A DNA stretch of 64,000 nucleotides, taken from Lysinibacillus fusiformis. GTDB taxonomy: Bacteria; Bacillota; Bacilli; Bacillales_A; Planococcaceae. The notes below the pieces were generated by a model, which did no database searches, was not told the origin of the DNA, and saw only the letters and a list, made by a program, of their open reading frames with translations. Numbering within the stretch: the stretch's first letter is position 1; every line of letters begins with the position of its first letter. Below, one piece after another: positions 36,748-44,972 of the stretch. A program made the position numbers and the translations under genes. Location: the NCBI RefSeq assembly GCF_016925635.1, contig NZ_CP070490.1:558001-622000 (forward strand), written 5' to 3'.

Positions 36748-37818
36748 ATGACTCGATATATAAATGGACTTGTTTTTAATTCCGAGACTCGTAGCTTTAC
36801 TAAACAATCGTTTCAAGTACAAGGGCAATACTTTGAATCCGCTACTAGCCTAGCCGAAACAGAATTGGATTTAGATGGCTACTATATTACACCTGGCTTT
36901 ATCGATAGCTGTTCACAAATCGGTTTAGCCGAAATAGGAATTCGTTGGGAGGGTGATGATAGCTATGAATTTGATTCACATCTGCAATATTCTGTAGTTG
37001 ATGGTATTTATCCATTTGATACTGCATTTCAAAAAGCCATATCTCATGGGGTGACAGCCTCTCATATTGTTCCCTCTCCTAAAAGCTTGATCGGTGCAAA
37101 AACGGCTATTATTCATCATACACATACAACCGTTGATGAAATGGTCCTTTCAAAAGATGTGGCCTATTCCTTCTCTATTGGACATCAGGCAAAAAGTACA
37201 TTTTTCGCTGAAAAGAAAAAACCACTCACTCGCATGGGCATCGCCAAAATTTTAAGAGAAACATTACAACAAATTCAGCAGCAAGAACCGTCGATTAAAA
37301 AAATCGTTATTCGAGCACACAAAGCCGTTGATCTTGAATTCATTAGCCGCCTTCAACAAGAATTTGCTTCGATTTTCGATTTTCATATTATCCATGGCAC
37401 TGAAGTTCCGCTCCTTCAGGAGACATCCTTCAATACAATTATTGCTGGTCCAACATTTCGATATATCGAGCATAATGAGATGATGGCGCTATCACCAAAA
37501 CTGTATCACCAGCTGTCCAAACACAATATTCCATTTGTTTTTTGTACAGATCATCCCGTTAGTAGCACCTCTCATCTAACGTTAGAAGGTTGTTTAGCTG
37601 TAAGAGAAGGTATGACACGTCAGGATGTGCTATATGCTCTAACAACAGGAGCTGCAAATTTCCTTGGTATCGCCCACAAAACAGGCGCTATATGTGATGG
37701 TCTTTTTGCTGATTTTGTGATTTGGGATAAGCATCCATTAGATTTAGATGCACAGGTTGTCGCAACCTATATTAAAGGAACAAAAGTTTATGCACGGGAA
37801 GAAGGGTTTACACAATGA
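36748..37818 (+). CDS. amidohydrolase-superfamily protein lacking the HxH metal motif
   Basis: 356 aa from the ATG with AAGGAGAG upstream. Overall fold and C-terminus match metal-dependent amidohydrolases of the imidazolonepropionase-like group (GAANFLGIAHKTGAICDGLFADFVIWDKHPL near residues 310-340). At the strand-1 HxH site, where the next gene has IDIHAH, this protein reads IDSCSQ (Cys55 and Gln57), so two metal ligands are missing. The strand-8 Asp268 (CTDHP), His191 (RAHKA) and His in FHIIHG remain. It is the second gene of the plus-strand unit and overlaps its paralogue by four bases. It may be inactive, structural partner of the paralogue, or bind a single metal. Confidence 0.8.
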   Translation: MTRYINGLVFNSETRSFTKQSFQVQGQYFESATSLAETELDLDGYYITPGFIDSCSQIGLAEIGIRWEGDDSYEFDSHLQYSVVDGIYPFDTAFQKAISHGVTASHIVPSPKSLIGAKTAIIHHTHTTVDEMVLSKDVAYSFSIGHQAKSTFFAEKKKPLTRMGIAKILRETLQQIQQQEPSIKKIVIRAHKAVDLEFISRLQQEFASIFDFHIIHGTEVPLLQETSFNTIIAGPTFRYIEHNEMMALSPKLYHQLSKHNIPFVFCTDHPVSSTSHLTLEGCLAVREGMTRQDVLYALTTGAANFLGIAHKTGAICDGLFADFVIWDKHPLDLDAQVVATYIKGTKVYAREEGFTQ

Positions 37819-38957
37819 TTATTTATCATCATGCAAAGTTTCTTACAGTCAATGAACAAAACGATACTTGTGAGCAGTTATGGATCGAAGATGGGCGTAT
37901 TGTCTATATTGGTCCAGCGAAAGAAATCCCCCCACAAGCAGAGCTAGTTGATCTACAGGGAGCTTATGTCACACCAGGGTTAATTGATATTCATGCCCAT
38001 GTTGGAACGTGGGCTGAAGTTACTGAAGACATTAATGATGCCAATGAATATAGCGAACCCTTTACACCTCTTATGCACGCTTTAGATAGTGTAGATATCC
38101 GACACTTTTCCTTTCAACATGCGTTAGAAGGTGGCGTAACCACTGTACAAACCGGACCAGGTAGTGCCAATGTCATTGGTGGCATTTGGAGTATTCTTAA
38201 AACAGCAGGACCTACCCTTGCCTCTCGTGTTTTAGTAGAGCGGAGCGGTTTAAAGGGCGCCCTAGGGGAAAATCCAAAAAACGTCTTTGGCAATCAGTAT
38301 AAACGCAAGCCAATGACTCGCATGGCCATTGCACAGCTTTTACGGGATGGTTTCCAACGTGCCAGTCAACTCAATGAACAACAACGAGCAGAACAAATTA
38401 AACAAAATGCAGAGTTACGCCCATTTATTGAGGTACTTCGAGGCGACATGCCCCTTCGCCTTCACTGTCATAGAGCAGATGACATTATGACAGCTATTAG
38501 AATTGCCAAAGAATTTAATGTGCAGCTTCATTTAGAGCATTGTACAGAAGGCTATCTCATTGTCGATGCAGTTAAAAATAGTGGGTTTCATGCAACGCTT
38601 GGCCCTTATATGTTAACACCATCTAAATATGAAACGCGTCATTCTACTCCAGCAATTGCAGCCATTTTTAAAGAGCATAATATTCCGTTCGCCATCATGA
38701 CAGATCATCCATTCGTACCAATTCAATACTTAAAATATTGTGCCACAGAAGCGATTCGTTATGGTTTAGATGAAGACACAGCCCTCAAAAGTATTACGAT
38801 CAACGCAGCTAAACTCGTACAGCTAGATCATCGCATTGGTAGTCTTGAGGAAGGCAAAGATGCTGATTTTGTTGTTTGGTCACATCCTATTTTTGAAACA
38901 GAAGCAAAGGTTTTACAAACTTATGTAAATGGACAAAAATATTACGAAGCGGAGTGA
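37815..38957 (+). CDS. amidohydrolase (imidazolonepropionase/dihydroorotase-like)
   Basis: Metal-dependent hydrolase of cyclic amides or similar C-N bonds, 380 aa. The HxH motif is intact (His60, His62 in IDIHAHVG), followed by the DANEYSEPFTP segment, RLHCHRADD and HLEHCTEG histidines, and the strand-8 Asp in MTDHPF near residue 300. The C-terminal composite beta-sandwich contains SLEEGKDADFVVWSH. It is translationally coupled to the preceding degenerate paralogue and to the AroM gene. Substrate unknown; hydantoin-like, pyroglutamyl-like or diketopiperazine-like rings are possible given the peptide transporter and M20 enzyme. Confidence 0.85.
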   Translation: MIIYHHAKFLTVNEQNDTCEQLWIEDGRIVYIGPAKEIPPQAELVDLQGAYVTPGLIDIHAHVGTWAEVTEDINDANEYSEPFTPLMHALDSVDIRHFSFQHALEGGVTTVQTGPGSANVIGGIWSILKTAGPTLASRVLVERSGLKGALGENPKNVFGNQYKRKPMTRMAIAQLLRDGFQRASQLNEQQRAEQIKQNAELRPFIEVLRGDMPLRLHCHRADDIMTAIRIAKEFNVQLHLEHCTEGYLIVDAVKNSGFHATLGPYMLTPSKYETRHSTPAIAAIFKEHNIPFAIMTDHPFVPIQYLKYCATEAIRYGLDEDTALKSITINAAKLVQLDHRIGSLEEGKDADFVVWSHPIFETEAKVLQTYVNGQKYYEAE

Positions 38958-38962
38958 GCACA

Positions 38963-39634
38963 ATGCAACATTCGAAAATTGCCGTTGTAACAATTGGTCA
39001 GGCACCACGCAAAGATATGGCAGAGGATATACAGCAATTAAGAGAAGCAGGTTTACATGTTCATGAATTCGGTGTACTGGATTCACTTTCCTTAGAGGAA
39101 ATTACTACCCTTTCTCCTTCTCGTGAAGATACTGATGTGTTAGTGACACTTCTTACCAATGGTCAACAAGTAAAGCTCAGTAAACAAAAGCTTATGCCCT
39201 ATATTCAGAGATGCATTGATGATCTACATGAATTCACTTGGATACTACTTATGTGTACAGGAGATTTTACGAATAAATTATCCTATAAAAATCTTTTACT
39301 GCCTGATCGTATGATGACGAATTTAGTGAAAGGGTTACATACAGAATTAGCCATTGGTTTAATAGGTCCCGAACCAGAGCAACAACGAACAGTTGCAGAG
39401 AAATGGAAAAAAGCACAGTTCGATGTAACTTTTTCAGCTAGCTCCCCATACCACTTTGATCAGCAACATTTATTGGCAAATGCACAACAATTAGAAGATC
39501 GAGGAGCGGATTTGCTTATCCTTGATTGCATGGGCTATTCCACAACGATGAAAAACATGATTAAAGATCAACTCACTATCCCCATCATCGTCCCTCGAGA
39601 GGCGGTTTTTACAATTTTAAAAGCCATTTGTTAA
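38963..39634 (+). CDS. AroM-family protein
   Basis: 223 aa from the ATG at 38963, which has CGGAGTG eight bases upstream; an in-frame GTG at 38954 overlapping the previous stop is the alternative. AroM signatures: VVTIGQAPRKDM at the N-terminus, IGLIGPEPEQ near 131-140. Two cysteines, Cys98 (LLMCTGDF) and Cys189 (LILDCMGY), are placed as in two-cysteine Asp/Glu/hydantoin racemases, to which the family shows resemblance. AroM itself has no proven reaction. Last gene of the plus-strand unit; a racemase or isomerase step on the imported compound is my inference. Confidence 0.8.
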   Translation: MQHSKIAVVTIGQAPRKDMAEDIQQLREAGLHVHEFGVLDSLSLEEITTLSPSREDTDVLVTLLTNGQQVKLSKQKLMPYIQRCIDDLHEFTWILLMCTGDFTNKLSYKNLLLPDRMMTNLVKGLHTELAIGLIGPEPEQQRTVAEKWKKAQFDVTFSASSPYHFDQQHLLANAQQLEDRGADLLILDCMGYSTTMKNMIKDQLTIPIIVPREAVFTILKAIC

Positions 39635-39640
39635 TAGAAG

Positions 39641-39672
39641 AAAAGGTCACTTCTGAATCAGTGACCTTTTCC
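39641..39672. terminator. bidirectional terminator after the AroM gene
   Basis: Perfect stem AAAAGGTCAC / GTGACCTTTT with a ten-base loop, between convergent genes. Confidence 0.85.
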
Positions 39673-39680
39673 CTTATTCG

Positions 39681-39998
39681 CTATACACGTTTATTAAAAT
39701 AAGGAAGCTGCTCAACGAATGCCTTCGTATCATCATCCCCATATTCATGAACAAGTGCATAGATTTTCATTAATCTTTTATCTATTTCATCATTTTCCCT
39801 ATCTAGGTGATACTGTATATACGGTAACTGTGCACGCCATGCATTCGAAATTTCCAACAGCTGCATTTGCTGAAAGATCCTCTCAAATACATCTAATGCT
39901 TGTCGATCTACATTCAGTTCAAAATTCCATGGTCCTGCATATGGATTTGTATAATAAGTTCTATTGGCAAGTGAAAAATATACGCGCTGACGATCCAT
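39681..39998 (-). CDS. hypothetical protein, 105 aa
   Basis: Small soluble protein that I do not recognise. It is rich in aromatic and charged residues (YYTNPYAGPWNFEL near residues 15-28), predicted mostly helical from residue 30 onward, no signal peptide or cysteines. GGAGTGA lies just upstream of the ATG. Codon use is like its neighbours, so it is probably a real gene. Single-gene unit. Confidence 0.7.
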   Translation of the reverse strand: MDRQRVYFSLANRTYYTNPYAGPWNFELNVDRQALDVFERIFQQMQLLEISNAWRAQLPYIQYHLDRENDEIDKRLMKIYALVHEYGDDDTKAFVEQLPYFNKRV

Positions 39999-40135
39999 CT
40001 TTACGATTCACTCCTTTTTCCATAGTATGGAGTGATAGGTGGTGTTTTATTCGCTTTTATGTCAAACTTCCTTCACAATTAATAGGACCAGATAATTTAT
40101 AATAGGTATGATGAATAAAGAACGGAGTGAATACT

Positions 40136-40282
40136 ATGAGTTTAACTACGCTCTTAATAGTCGCAGTTATCATCGTTATCTTTATCACCCTTGCGACGAT
40201 TATCAGTGTCAACCGTGCCTATGCCTTTAAACATACTGTTGATGAAAAACCGAAGCAAAGCTATCATCAAGAGGAGAATTAA
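40136..40282 (+). CDS. ytzI: YtzI-family small membrane protein
   Basis: 48 aa: one N-terminal membrane helix (residues 4-24, very Ile/Val rich) followed by a basic NRAYAFKHTVDEKPKQ tail, which matches the YtzI family pattern. GGAGTG precedes the ATG at 40136. It is the first of three short genes (ytzI-like, a second related one and yidD) in the order ytzI-ytjA known from Bacillus. Confidence 0.75.
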   Translation: MSLTTLLIVAVIIVIFITLATIISVNRAYAFKHTVDEKPKQSYHQEEN

Positions 40283-40312
40283 TTATCATTACTTGAATTT
40301 GGAGTGAAAGCA

Positions 40313-40474
40313 ATGGGCGTACCTTTACCAATTATCATTATGATTGCCATGATGATGCTAATGTTTGGCGTTTCCGTTATTATCATTATGAAGAAAAAAA
40401 ATAATATCTTTAGACAAACAATTGATCCAAAGCCTGAACAAATCACAGCTCAGCAAAAGGAAGAGCAGCGATGA
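40313..40474 (+). CDS. small membrane protein resembling YtzI
   Basis: 53 aa: one helix (residues 5-26, with many Met and Ile), then [17 protein letters not shown]. The IDPKP segment parallels VDEKP of the upstream small protein, so the two look like diverged duplicates. GGAGTG lies before the ATG. Its TGA overlaps the yidD ATG (ATGA, 40471-40474), so it is co-translated with yidD. Confidence 0.65.
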   Translation: MGVPLPIIIMIAMMMLMFGVSVIIIMKKKNNIFRQTIDPKPEQITAQQKEEQR

Positions 40475-40704
40475 AATACCCCTTTATTTGGCTCATTCGG
40501 TTTTATAGAAAATTCATTTCACCTATGACGCCACCGACTTGTCGTTTTCATCCTACCTGTTCTTCTTATGGGCTCGAAGCTTTTCAAAAGCATGGTGCAT
40601 TCAAAGGCTTCCTTTTAACGATTACACGTATATCCAAATGCCATCCATTTCATCCTGGTGGCTTTGATCCTGTGCCTGAAAAATGGCCTTCGAAAAAGAA
40701 TTAA
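40471..40704 (+). CDS. yidD: membrane protein insertion efficiency factor YidD
   Basis: 77-aa YidD (YtjA) protein that assists YidC/Sec-dependent membrane protein insertion at the inner face of the membrane. An amphipathic N-terminus ([12 protein letters not shown]) is followed by the conserved [15 protein letters not shown] and [13 protein letters not shown] motifs with all three cysteines. It overlaps the upstream small gene. A terminator hairpin extends into its last codons. Confidence 0.92.
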   Translation: MKYPFIWLIRFYRKFISPMTPPTCRFHPTCSSYGLEAFQKHGAFKGFLLTITRISKCHPFHPGGFDPVPEKWPSKKN

Positions 40705-40724
40705 TTTTCGGAGGGCATTTTTTT
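40684..40724 (+). terminator. terminator of the ytzI-yidD unit
   Basis: GCCTTCGAAAA pairs with TTTTCGGAGGGC, followed by TTTTTTTC. The left arm is inside the yidD coding end. Confidence 0.75.
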
Positions 40725-40773
40725 CTTGTACTTTTTTAAGTTGTGCGTTATCATAATAACTGTTCTAAAAAAC

Positions 40774-40794
40774 AAATCGTAATGATTACTATTT
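40774..40794. promoter_or_regulatory. Zur box
   Basis: AAATCGTAATGATTACTATTT: the 7-1-7 dyad of the Bacillus Zur consensus with one mismatch in the right arm. It sits between a possible promoter (TTGTAC-17-TATCAT, 40726-40754) and the start of the zinc-binding lipoprotein gene, a position that blocks transcription when zinc is plentiful. Confidence 0.8.
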
Positions 40795-40813
40795 AAGAGA
40801 GGTATCTTATTAT

Positions 40814-41872
40814 ATGAAAAAAATGTATTTAGTATTGCTAGTCGCAGTTCTTGCTTTATTTACTGCCGCCTGTGGAGGTGGAGACAAATCGTCCACAGCC
40901 CAAAAGACTGAGGAAAAAGATAAGTTAAGCATTTATACAACGGTTTATCCGTTGAGCTATTTTGCACAGCGCATTGGTGGCGATTATGTTGAAGTATCTT
41001 CTATTTACCCAGCTGGTGCAAATGAACATACCTTCGAACCAACACAAAAAGATATGATGAAATTAGCAGATGCTGATATCTTTTTCTATATTGGATTAGG
41101 ACTTGAAGGCTTTGTAGAAAACGCTAAAAAAACATTAGCGAACGAAGATGTTACAATGGTGGCAACTGCTGATGAAGTTTCGGATGAAAAATTAGCTGTC
41201 AGCACAGGGCATGTGCATGCGGAAGATGAAGAACATGAAGCAGACACACATGACGAGCATGGGCACGGTGCCACAGAGGAAGAGCATGAGCATGAGCACG
41301 AACATGAAGGTGAAGAACATGGACATGACGAGCATGAGCATGGCGATATCGATCCACATGTTTGGTTATCTCCTACAATTAGTCAAGATTTAGCACTGGC
41401 TATTAAAAACACATTAGTTGAAAAAATGCCGGCGCAGGAGGCAACTTTTAACACAAATTATGATGCATTAGTAAAAGAGTTACAGGGTTTAGATCAAGAT
41501 TTTAAAGCAATGACTGACAAAGCACAAAATAAAACATTCTTTGTATCACATGCTGCATTTGGCTATATTGCAGGTCAATACGGCTTAACTCAAGTGCCGA
41601 TTGCTGGCTTGAATTCACAAAATGAGCCATCCCAAAAGGAATTAACAAAGATTGTAGACAAAGCAAATGAATTGCATATTCACTATATTTTATTTGAACA
41701 AAACGTCTCTTCAAAATTAGCAGAGGTTATTCAAAAAGAAGTAGGTGCAGAATCTCTTGTCTTGCATAATTTAAGTGTATTAACAGCTGATGATGAAAAA
41801 AATGAGGAAACTTATTTCACATTAATGCAAAAAAATATTCAAACTTTAGAAAAAGCTTTAAGCGATCAATAA
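40814..41872 (+). CDS. znuA: zinc ABC transporter substrate-binding lipoprotein (ZnuA/AdcA type)
   Basis: Cluster A-I metal-binding protein, 352 aa. Lipobox TAAC puts the lipidated cysteine at residue 20. Metal-ligand histidines are in NEHTFEPTQ (about 73), DPHVW (after the His-rich loop) and FVSHAAFGY (about 240), plus the C-terminal acidic ligand in LFEQN/LSVLTADD. Residues about 134-186 form a long His/Glu/Asp-rich loop typical of zinc (rather than manganese) binders. A Zur box is upstream. The permease and ATPase genes (znuBC) are not adjacent, so it must work with a transporter encoded elsewhere. Confidence 0.9.
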   Translation: MKKMYLVLLVAVLALFTAACGGGDKSSTAQKTEEKDKLSIYTTVYPLSYFAQRIGGDYVEVSSIYPAGANEHTFEPTQKDMMKLADADIFFYIGLGLEGFVENAKKTLANEDVTMVATADEVSDEKLAVSTGHVHAEDEEHEADTHDEHGHGATEEEHEHEHEHEGEEHGHDEHEHGDIDPHVWLSPTISQDLALAIKNTLVEKMPAQEATFNTNYDALVKELQGLDQDFKAMTDKAQNKTFFVSHAAFGYIAGQYGLTQVPIAGLNSQNEPSQKELTKIVDKANELHIHYILFEQNVSSKLAEVIQKEVGAESLVLHNLSVLTADDEKNEETYFTLMQKNIQTLEKALSDQ

Positions 41873-43048
41873 TATGAGTAAGGAGGTGCCCCGCAATGGA
41901 TGGGACACCTCCTTTATTATGACGTATTTTTCTTGTGGCATTCGTTTCTCCGCTCGATAAAAAGACGCTAGCCACTTTGTTGTTTTTTGCTTAGTCATAT
42001 GCTTAGCTTTTGCCTGAATTGCAACATAAGCCGTTATACTACTTTCTACTAGCATCGGTGCCCATTCAGTAAAGTCAAACTGAACTAAAGTGTCTTGCTT
42101 ATTGTTTTTTTGTGTAACAAGCTTCATCGGCTGTTCCACTAATTGTTGTACTGCTAACCTATTTTCTCCAATAATTGATAATCCCATATTTTGATTGAAA
42201 CGATGTTGTATTGGCATTGCTAAACTTTGTCTTTTCGTTTCTTCCTGCAATTCCGTATATTTCTCGCTTGTTGCAGCAGGGAAGCTTGCATAGTCCCAGG
42301 TATGATCTTGTGCTAATTGGCGATCCGACACTAAAAAATATTGATAGCGAACTTCCCCTTTCCGATCAGGCAAAGGGTCATCCCATGTCACATCAATATG
42401 ATACCAAGCATGATCAAGCTTCACTAATACCCAGGCATGTAGCTGTTCTCCTACTTTTCCAGGTACATATTGTACCTCAAAGCCCAGCATTTCTAACATT
42501 CGATATAGCACTAAAGCATATGCCTGGCAGACGCCCTTATTCTCCGTTAATAATGTATAAGGAGAATATTGACTTCCTTCTGTTTCCTTGGAGTATTCAG
42601 CAGATAAGACAATAAAATCATGTGCAGCCTGTAGTTTTTCTACGTCACTTAATCCATGCATAGGCGCAATAATATTCGCCAAGGTTTGCTCTACAAATAC
42701 CGCCTCCGTTTGTGATAGATGGTACGTAAATGCAAATGCAATGACAATATTATTGCTATACCCTTCGTACTTCCATTGGAAACTTGAAATATTAGTATAA
42801 ATATAAGAGTTTTCAATCGCATTTTTAGTAATTTCCGTTAGTTCATCTTTTATCTCGGCTATATCACCAGTATAACGAATCGAGAATTCGGACGATAGTT
42901 GCATAACTTCTTTATTAATGAGAGATTGTAGTGTTTCAATTGTATGAGCTGTTGCTACATCTTCTTTTTCATAGTTTGCAAATACTTGCACATGACTCAT
43001 TTGTAGAACAAATAATATAATGACAACATTATATATATATTTCCTCAT
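41858..43048 (-). CDS. secreted transglutaminase-like domain protein
   Basis: 396 aa from the ATG at 43048 (AAAGGAG ten bases upstream; another ATG nine bases earlier is too close to that site). An N-terminal signal peptide (about residues 1-25, ending near VFANYE) indicates export. The transglutaminase/protease-like core lies at about 155-265 with the triad Cys in ENKGVCQAYA, His in QLHAWVLV and Asp in YHIDVTWDDP. The N-terminal 130 and C-terminal 130 residues are unassigned. The gene ends tail-to-tail 15 bp inside znuA. Relatives act on cell-wall or surface proteins, but no target is evident. Confidence 0.8.
   Translation of the reverse strand: MRKYIYNVVIILFVLQMSHVQVFANYEKEDVATAHTIETLQSLINKEVMQLSSEFSIRYTGDIAEIKDELTEITKNAIENSYIYTNISSFQWKYEGYSNNIVIAFAFTYHLSQTEAVFVEQTLANIIAPMHGLSDVEKLQAAHDFIVLSAEYSKETEGSQYSPYTLLTENKGVCQAYALVLYRMLEMLGFEVQYVPGKVGEQLHAWVLVKLDHAWYHIDVTWDDPLPDRKGEVRYQYFLVSDRQLAQDHTWDYASFPAATSEKYTELQEETKRQSLAMPIQHRFNQNMGLSIIGENRLAVQQLVEQPMKLVTQKNNKQDTLVQFDFTEWAPMLVESSITAYVAIQAKAKHMTKQKTTKWLASFYRAEKRMPQEKYVIIKEVSHPLRGTSLLILLIA
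41879..41915. terminator. shared terminator of znuA and the transglutaminase-like gene
   Basis: AAGGAGGTG-CCCC / GGG-A-CACCTCCTT hairpin followed by TTATTAT; it lies inside the 3' end of the minus-strand gene. Confidence 0.65.
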
Positions 43049-43179
43049 ATGAGTCATTCTCCTTTACTAAATAGTTTATGCCTCTCTTTTTTTATTATGT
43101 TAATAAATGATTAATTTCATGCTAAAAGTTCAAATAAAAAAGAAGCCTTCCTTTTAAGAAGACTTCTTTCTCAAGATTT

Positions 43180-44604
43180 TTATTGTAATAATTTTCGTCT
43201 CAGCAATTTATCCGCGCCATTGCGTGGAAGACTGTCTGTGACAATCATTTCTTTAGGTACTTTATATTTAGCAAGTTTCTGTATACAAAAGGCTTGTAGT
43301 TGCTCAACAGATACCTGCTCATTTAACACGATAAATGCAATAGGTACCTGTCCCCATTGCTCATCAGGCATACCACATACACCCGCTTCTTTGATTGCTG
43401 GATGTGTGAGTAGCACATTTTCTATTTCTGCAGGATAAATATTTTCTCCCCCTGAAATAATTAAATCTGCCCTTCGATCAATGACAAATAAGTAACCTTC
43501 CTCATCTAAATAACCAATATCGCCAGTATGAAGCCAGCCAGCCATCGTTGCATTTTTTTGTGCAAAACGTCCAATATAGCCAGGTGTGACATGTGGGCCA
43601 CGAATACAAATTTCCCCTTCGCCTTTAGCATTTGGCTCAGCAATCTTTATTTGATTATAAAATAAAGGCTTTCCAGCAGAACCAATTTTCCGCATAGCGT
43701 CTTCACTTGCCAATGTGGCTGTTTGTGAGGAGGTTTCTGTCATCCCATATGTTTGTGCGACAGCTAAATTTAACGCATGCGCTCTCGCTAAGTAATCCAC
43801 GGGTACAGGCCCACCTCCAGCTAGCATCAGCTTAAAATGAGGTGAAGCTTTCGCATTGCATTGCTCTAGTGTATGTAGAATACGTTCCAAGGTCACCGCT
43901 ACAACAGACATATGGGTAACATCCCCATCCATAATATTTTGCGCGATAGCTTCCACATCAAATTGATTATATAAAACGACTTGATTGCCATATAGCAGCG
44001 ACCGCACTAATATGGAAAATCCACTAATATGAAATAAAGGTACAGCACATAACCAAACATCCTGAGCCTGCAGCCCAATATTTAAAACGGAGGCAGTCGC
44101 ACTAGCCTGATGATTTCCAACCGTTTGGCGAACTCCTTTTGGAAAGCCCGTTGTACCCGAAGTATACATAATCGTTGTTGTTTGATGAAGAGGCCATTCC
44201 TTGACAATCTCTAGTGCACCCTCTGCCCCCTCTTCAATCGCTGAAAATAAATGATAGGCTGTTTCAGATGGCAGCTTTTCTACATCCTCATCTGCAATCA
44301 ACACTGCCACAGCCTCTGAATCCTCTAGCTGATAAGCCAGCTCTTCCTGTGATAGTCTGCGATTAAGCATCACCATCTCACATTGCAAATGCATGCAGGC
44401 ATACATCATGATCACAAGCTCAGGCTTACTTGGCCCCATGATAGCAATTCGATCACCCTGTTGAATACCGAGTGCCACTAATTGTCGAGCACGTTTTAAC
44501 GATTCATCATTTAATTCTTGAAAAGTCCAGCTTCGCTTTTTAAAAGTCAGTGCCTTGCGTAATGGTGTTAAATAAGCTCGTTGTAAAATCCAATTAGGAT
44601 ACAT
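43180..44604 (-). CDS. menE: o-succinylbenzoate-CoA ligase
   Basis: Adenylate-forming enzyme of menaquinone synthesis (OSB + CoA + ATP to OSB-CoA), 474 aa. P-loop-like motif TIMYTSGTTGFPKGV (about 145-160), AMP-binding YGMTETSSQ (about 285-293), GWLHTGDIGYLDEEGYLFVIDRR (split; about 350-375) and the catalytic Lys near the end (NGADKLLRR). The ATG at 44604 has GGAGTG seven bases upstream; a GTG at 44622 is the longer alternative. It should follow menB in one operon, but an IS256 element and repeats separate them here; no menC follows. Confidence 0.93.
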   Translation of the reverse strand: MYPNWILQRAYLTPLRKALTFKKRSWTFQELNDESLKRARQLVALGIQQGDRIAIMGPSKPELVIMMYACMHLQCEMVMLNRRLSQEELAYQLEDSEAVAVLIADEDVEKLPSETAYHLFSAIEEGAEGALEIVKEWPLHQTTTIMYTSGTTGFPKGVRQTVGNHQASATASVLNIGLQAQDVWLCAVPLFHISGFSILVRSLLYGNQVVLYNQFDVEAIAQNIMDGDVTHMSVVAVTLERILHTLEQCNAKASPHFKLMLAGGGPVPVDYLARAHALNLAVAQTYGMTETSSQTATLASEDAMRKIGSAGKPLFYNQIKIAEPNAKGEGEICIRGPHVTPGYIGRFAQKNATMAGWLHTGDIGYLDEEGYLFVIDRRADLIISGGENIYPAEIENVLLTHPAIKEAGVCGMPDEQWGQVPIAFIVLNEQVSVEQLQAFCIQKLAKYKVPKEMIVTDSLPRNGADKLLRRKLLQ

Positions 44605-44678
44605 CTTTGTCACTCCAATCACCCTACATCTTAACGCTTTCCTGTCTAGTTTGTCTATTAATCCACGGGGTATCTACC

Positions 44679-44869
44679 ACTTTAGTGTGTCTATCTATCA
44701 CCCTTATTACAAGTCACTCTATCCTTCACATTTTACGTGCTATCCCCTACTTTGAGCATTTTATCCACCTCTTAGCTGCTTCTAACCGCTACTTTTAGCT
44801 TTTTAACCACCTCTTAGCTGCTTCTATCCGCTACTTTTAGCTTTCTATCCAACACTCTTATTACAACCC
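44679..44869. repeat. compound tandem repeat, left part
   Basis: Units related to CTATCCGCTACTTTTAGCTT plus TTTAACCACCTCTTAGCTGCTT, 42 bp each: 44740-44781, 44782-44823, and a variant 44824-44869 ending ACTCTTATTACAACCC. A 25-bp block CACTCTATCCTTCACATTTT-type precedes the first unit (44715-44739); 44679-44714 is a degenerate unit. The IS256 element interrupts the array at 44869/44870. Confidence 0.85.
44862..44869. repeat. IS target-site duplication, left copy
   Basis: TACAACCC, repeated at 46388-46395 on the other side of the insertion element. Eight bp is the usual duplication for the IS256 family. Confidence 0.85.
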
Positions 44870-44972
44870 GATTAAGTCCATATAATTGTGTAAAAAGAAA
44901 AGGGGTCATTTTCTCTCCTCTTGGTTAGAATGTTTTCAACCACGAACACATTTTAAGAGAGGTAGATTAAAA

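Noticed and set aside
41086..41393. Open frames in other registers over the znuA His-rich loop
   Set aside because: Low-complexity GAN-type codon repeats open all frames; the real reading is the znuA frame.
42211..42800. Plus-strand open frames opposite the transglutaminase-like gene
   Set aside because: They are antisense to a well supported gene with intact catalytic motifs and show no ribosome sites.
44607..44798. Plus-strand open frame beside menE
   Set aside because: It covers the repeat array and the menE leader and has no ribosome site.
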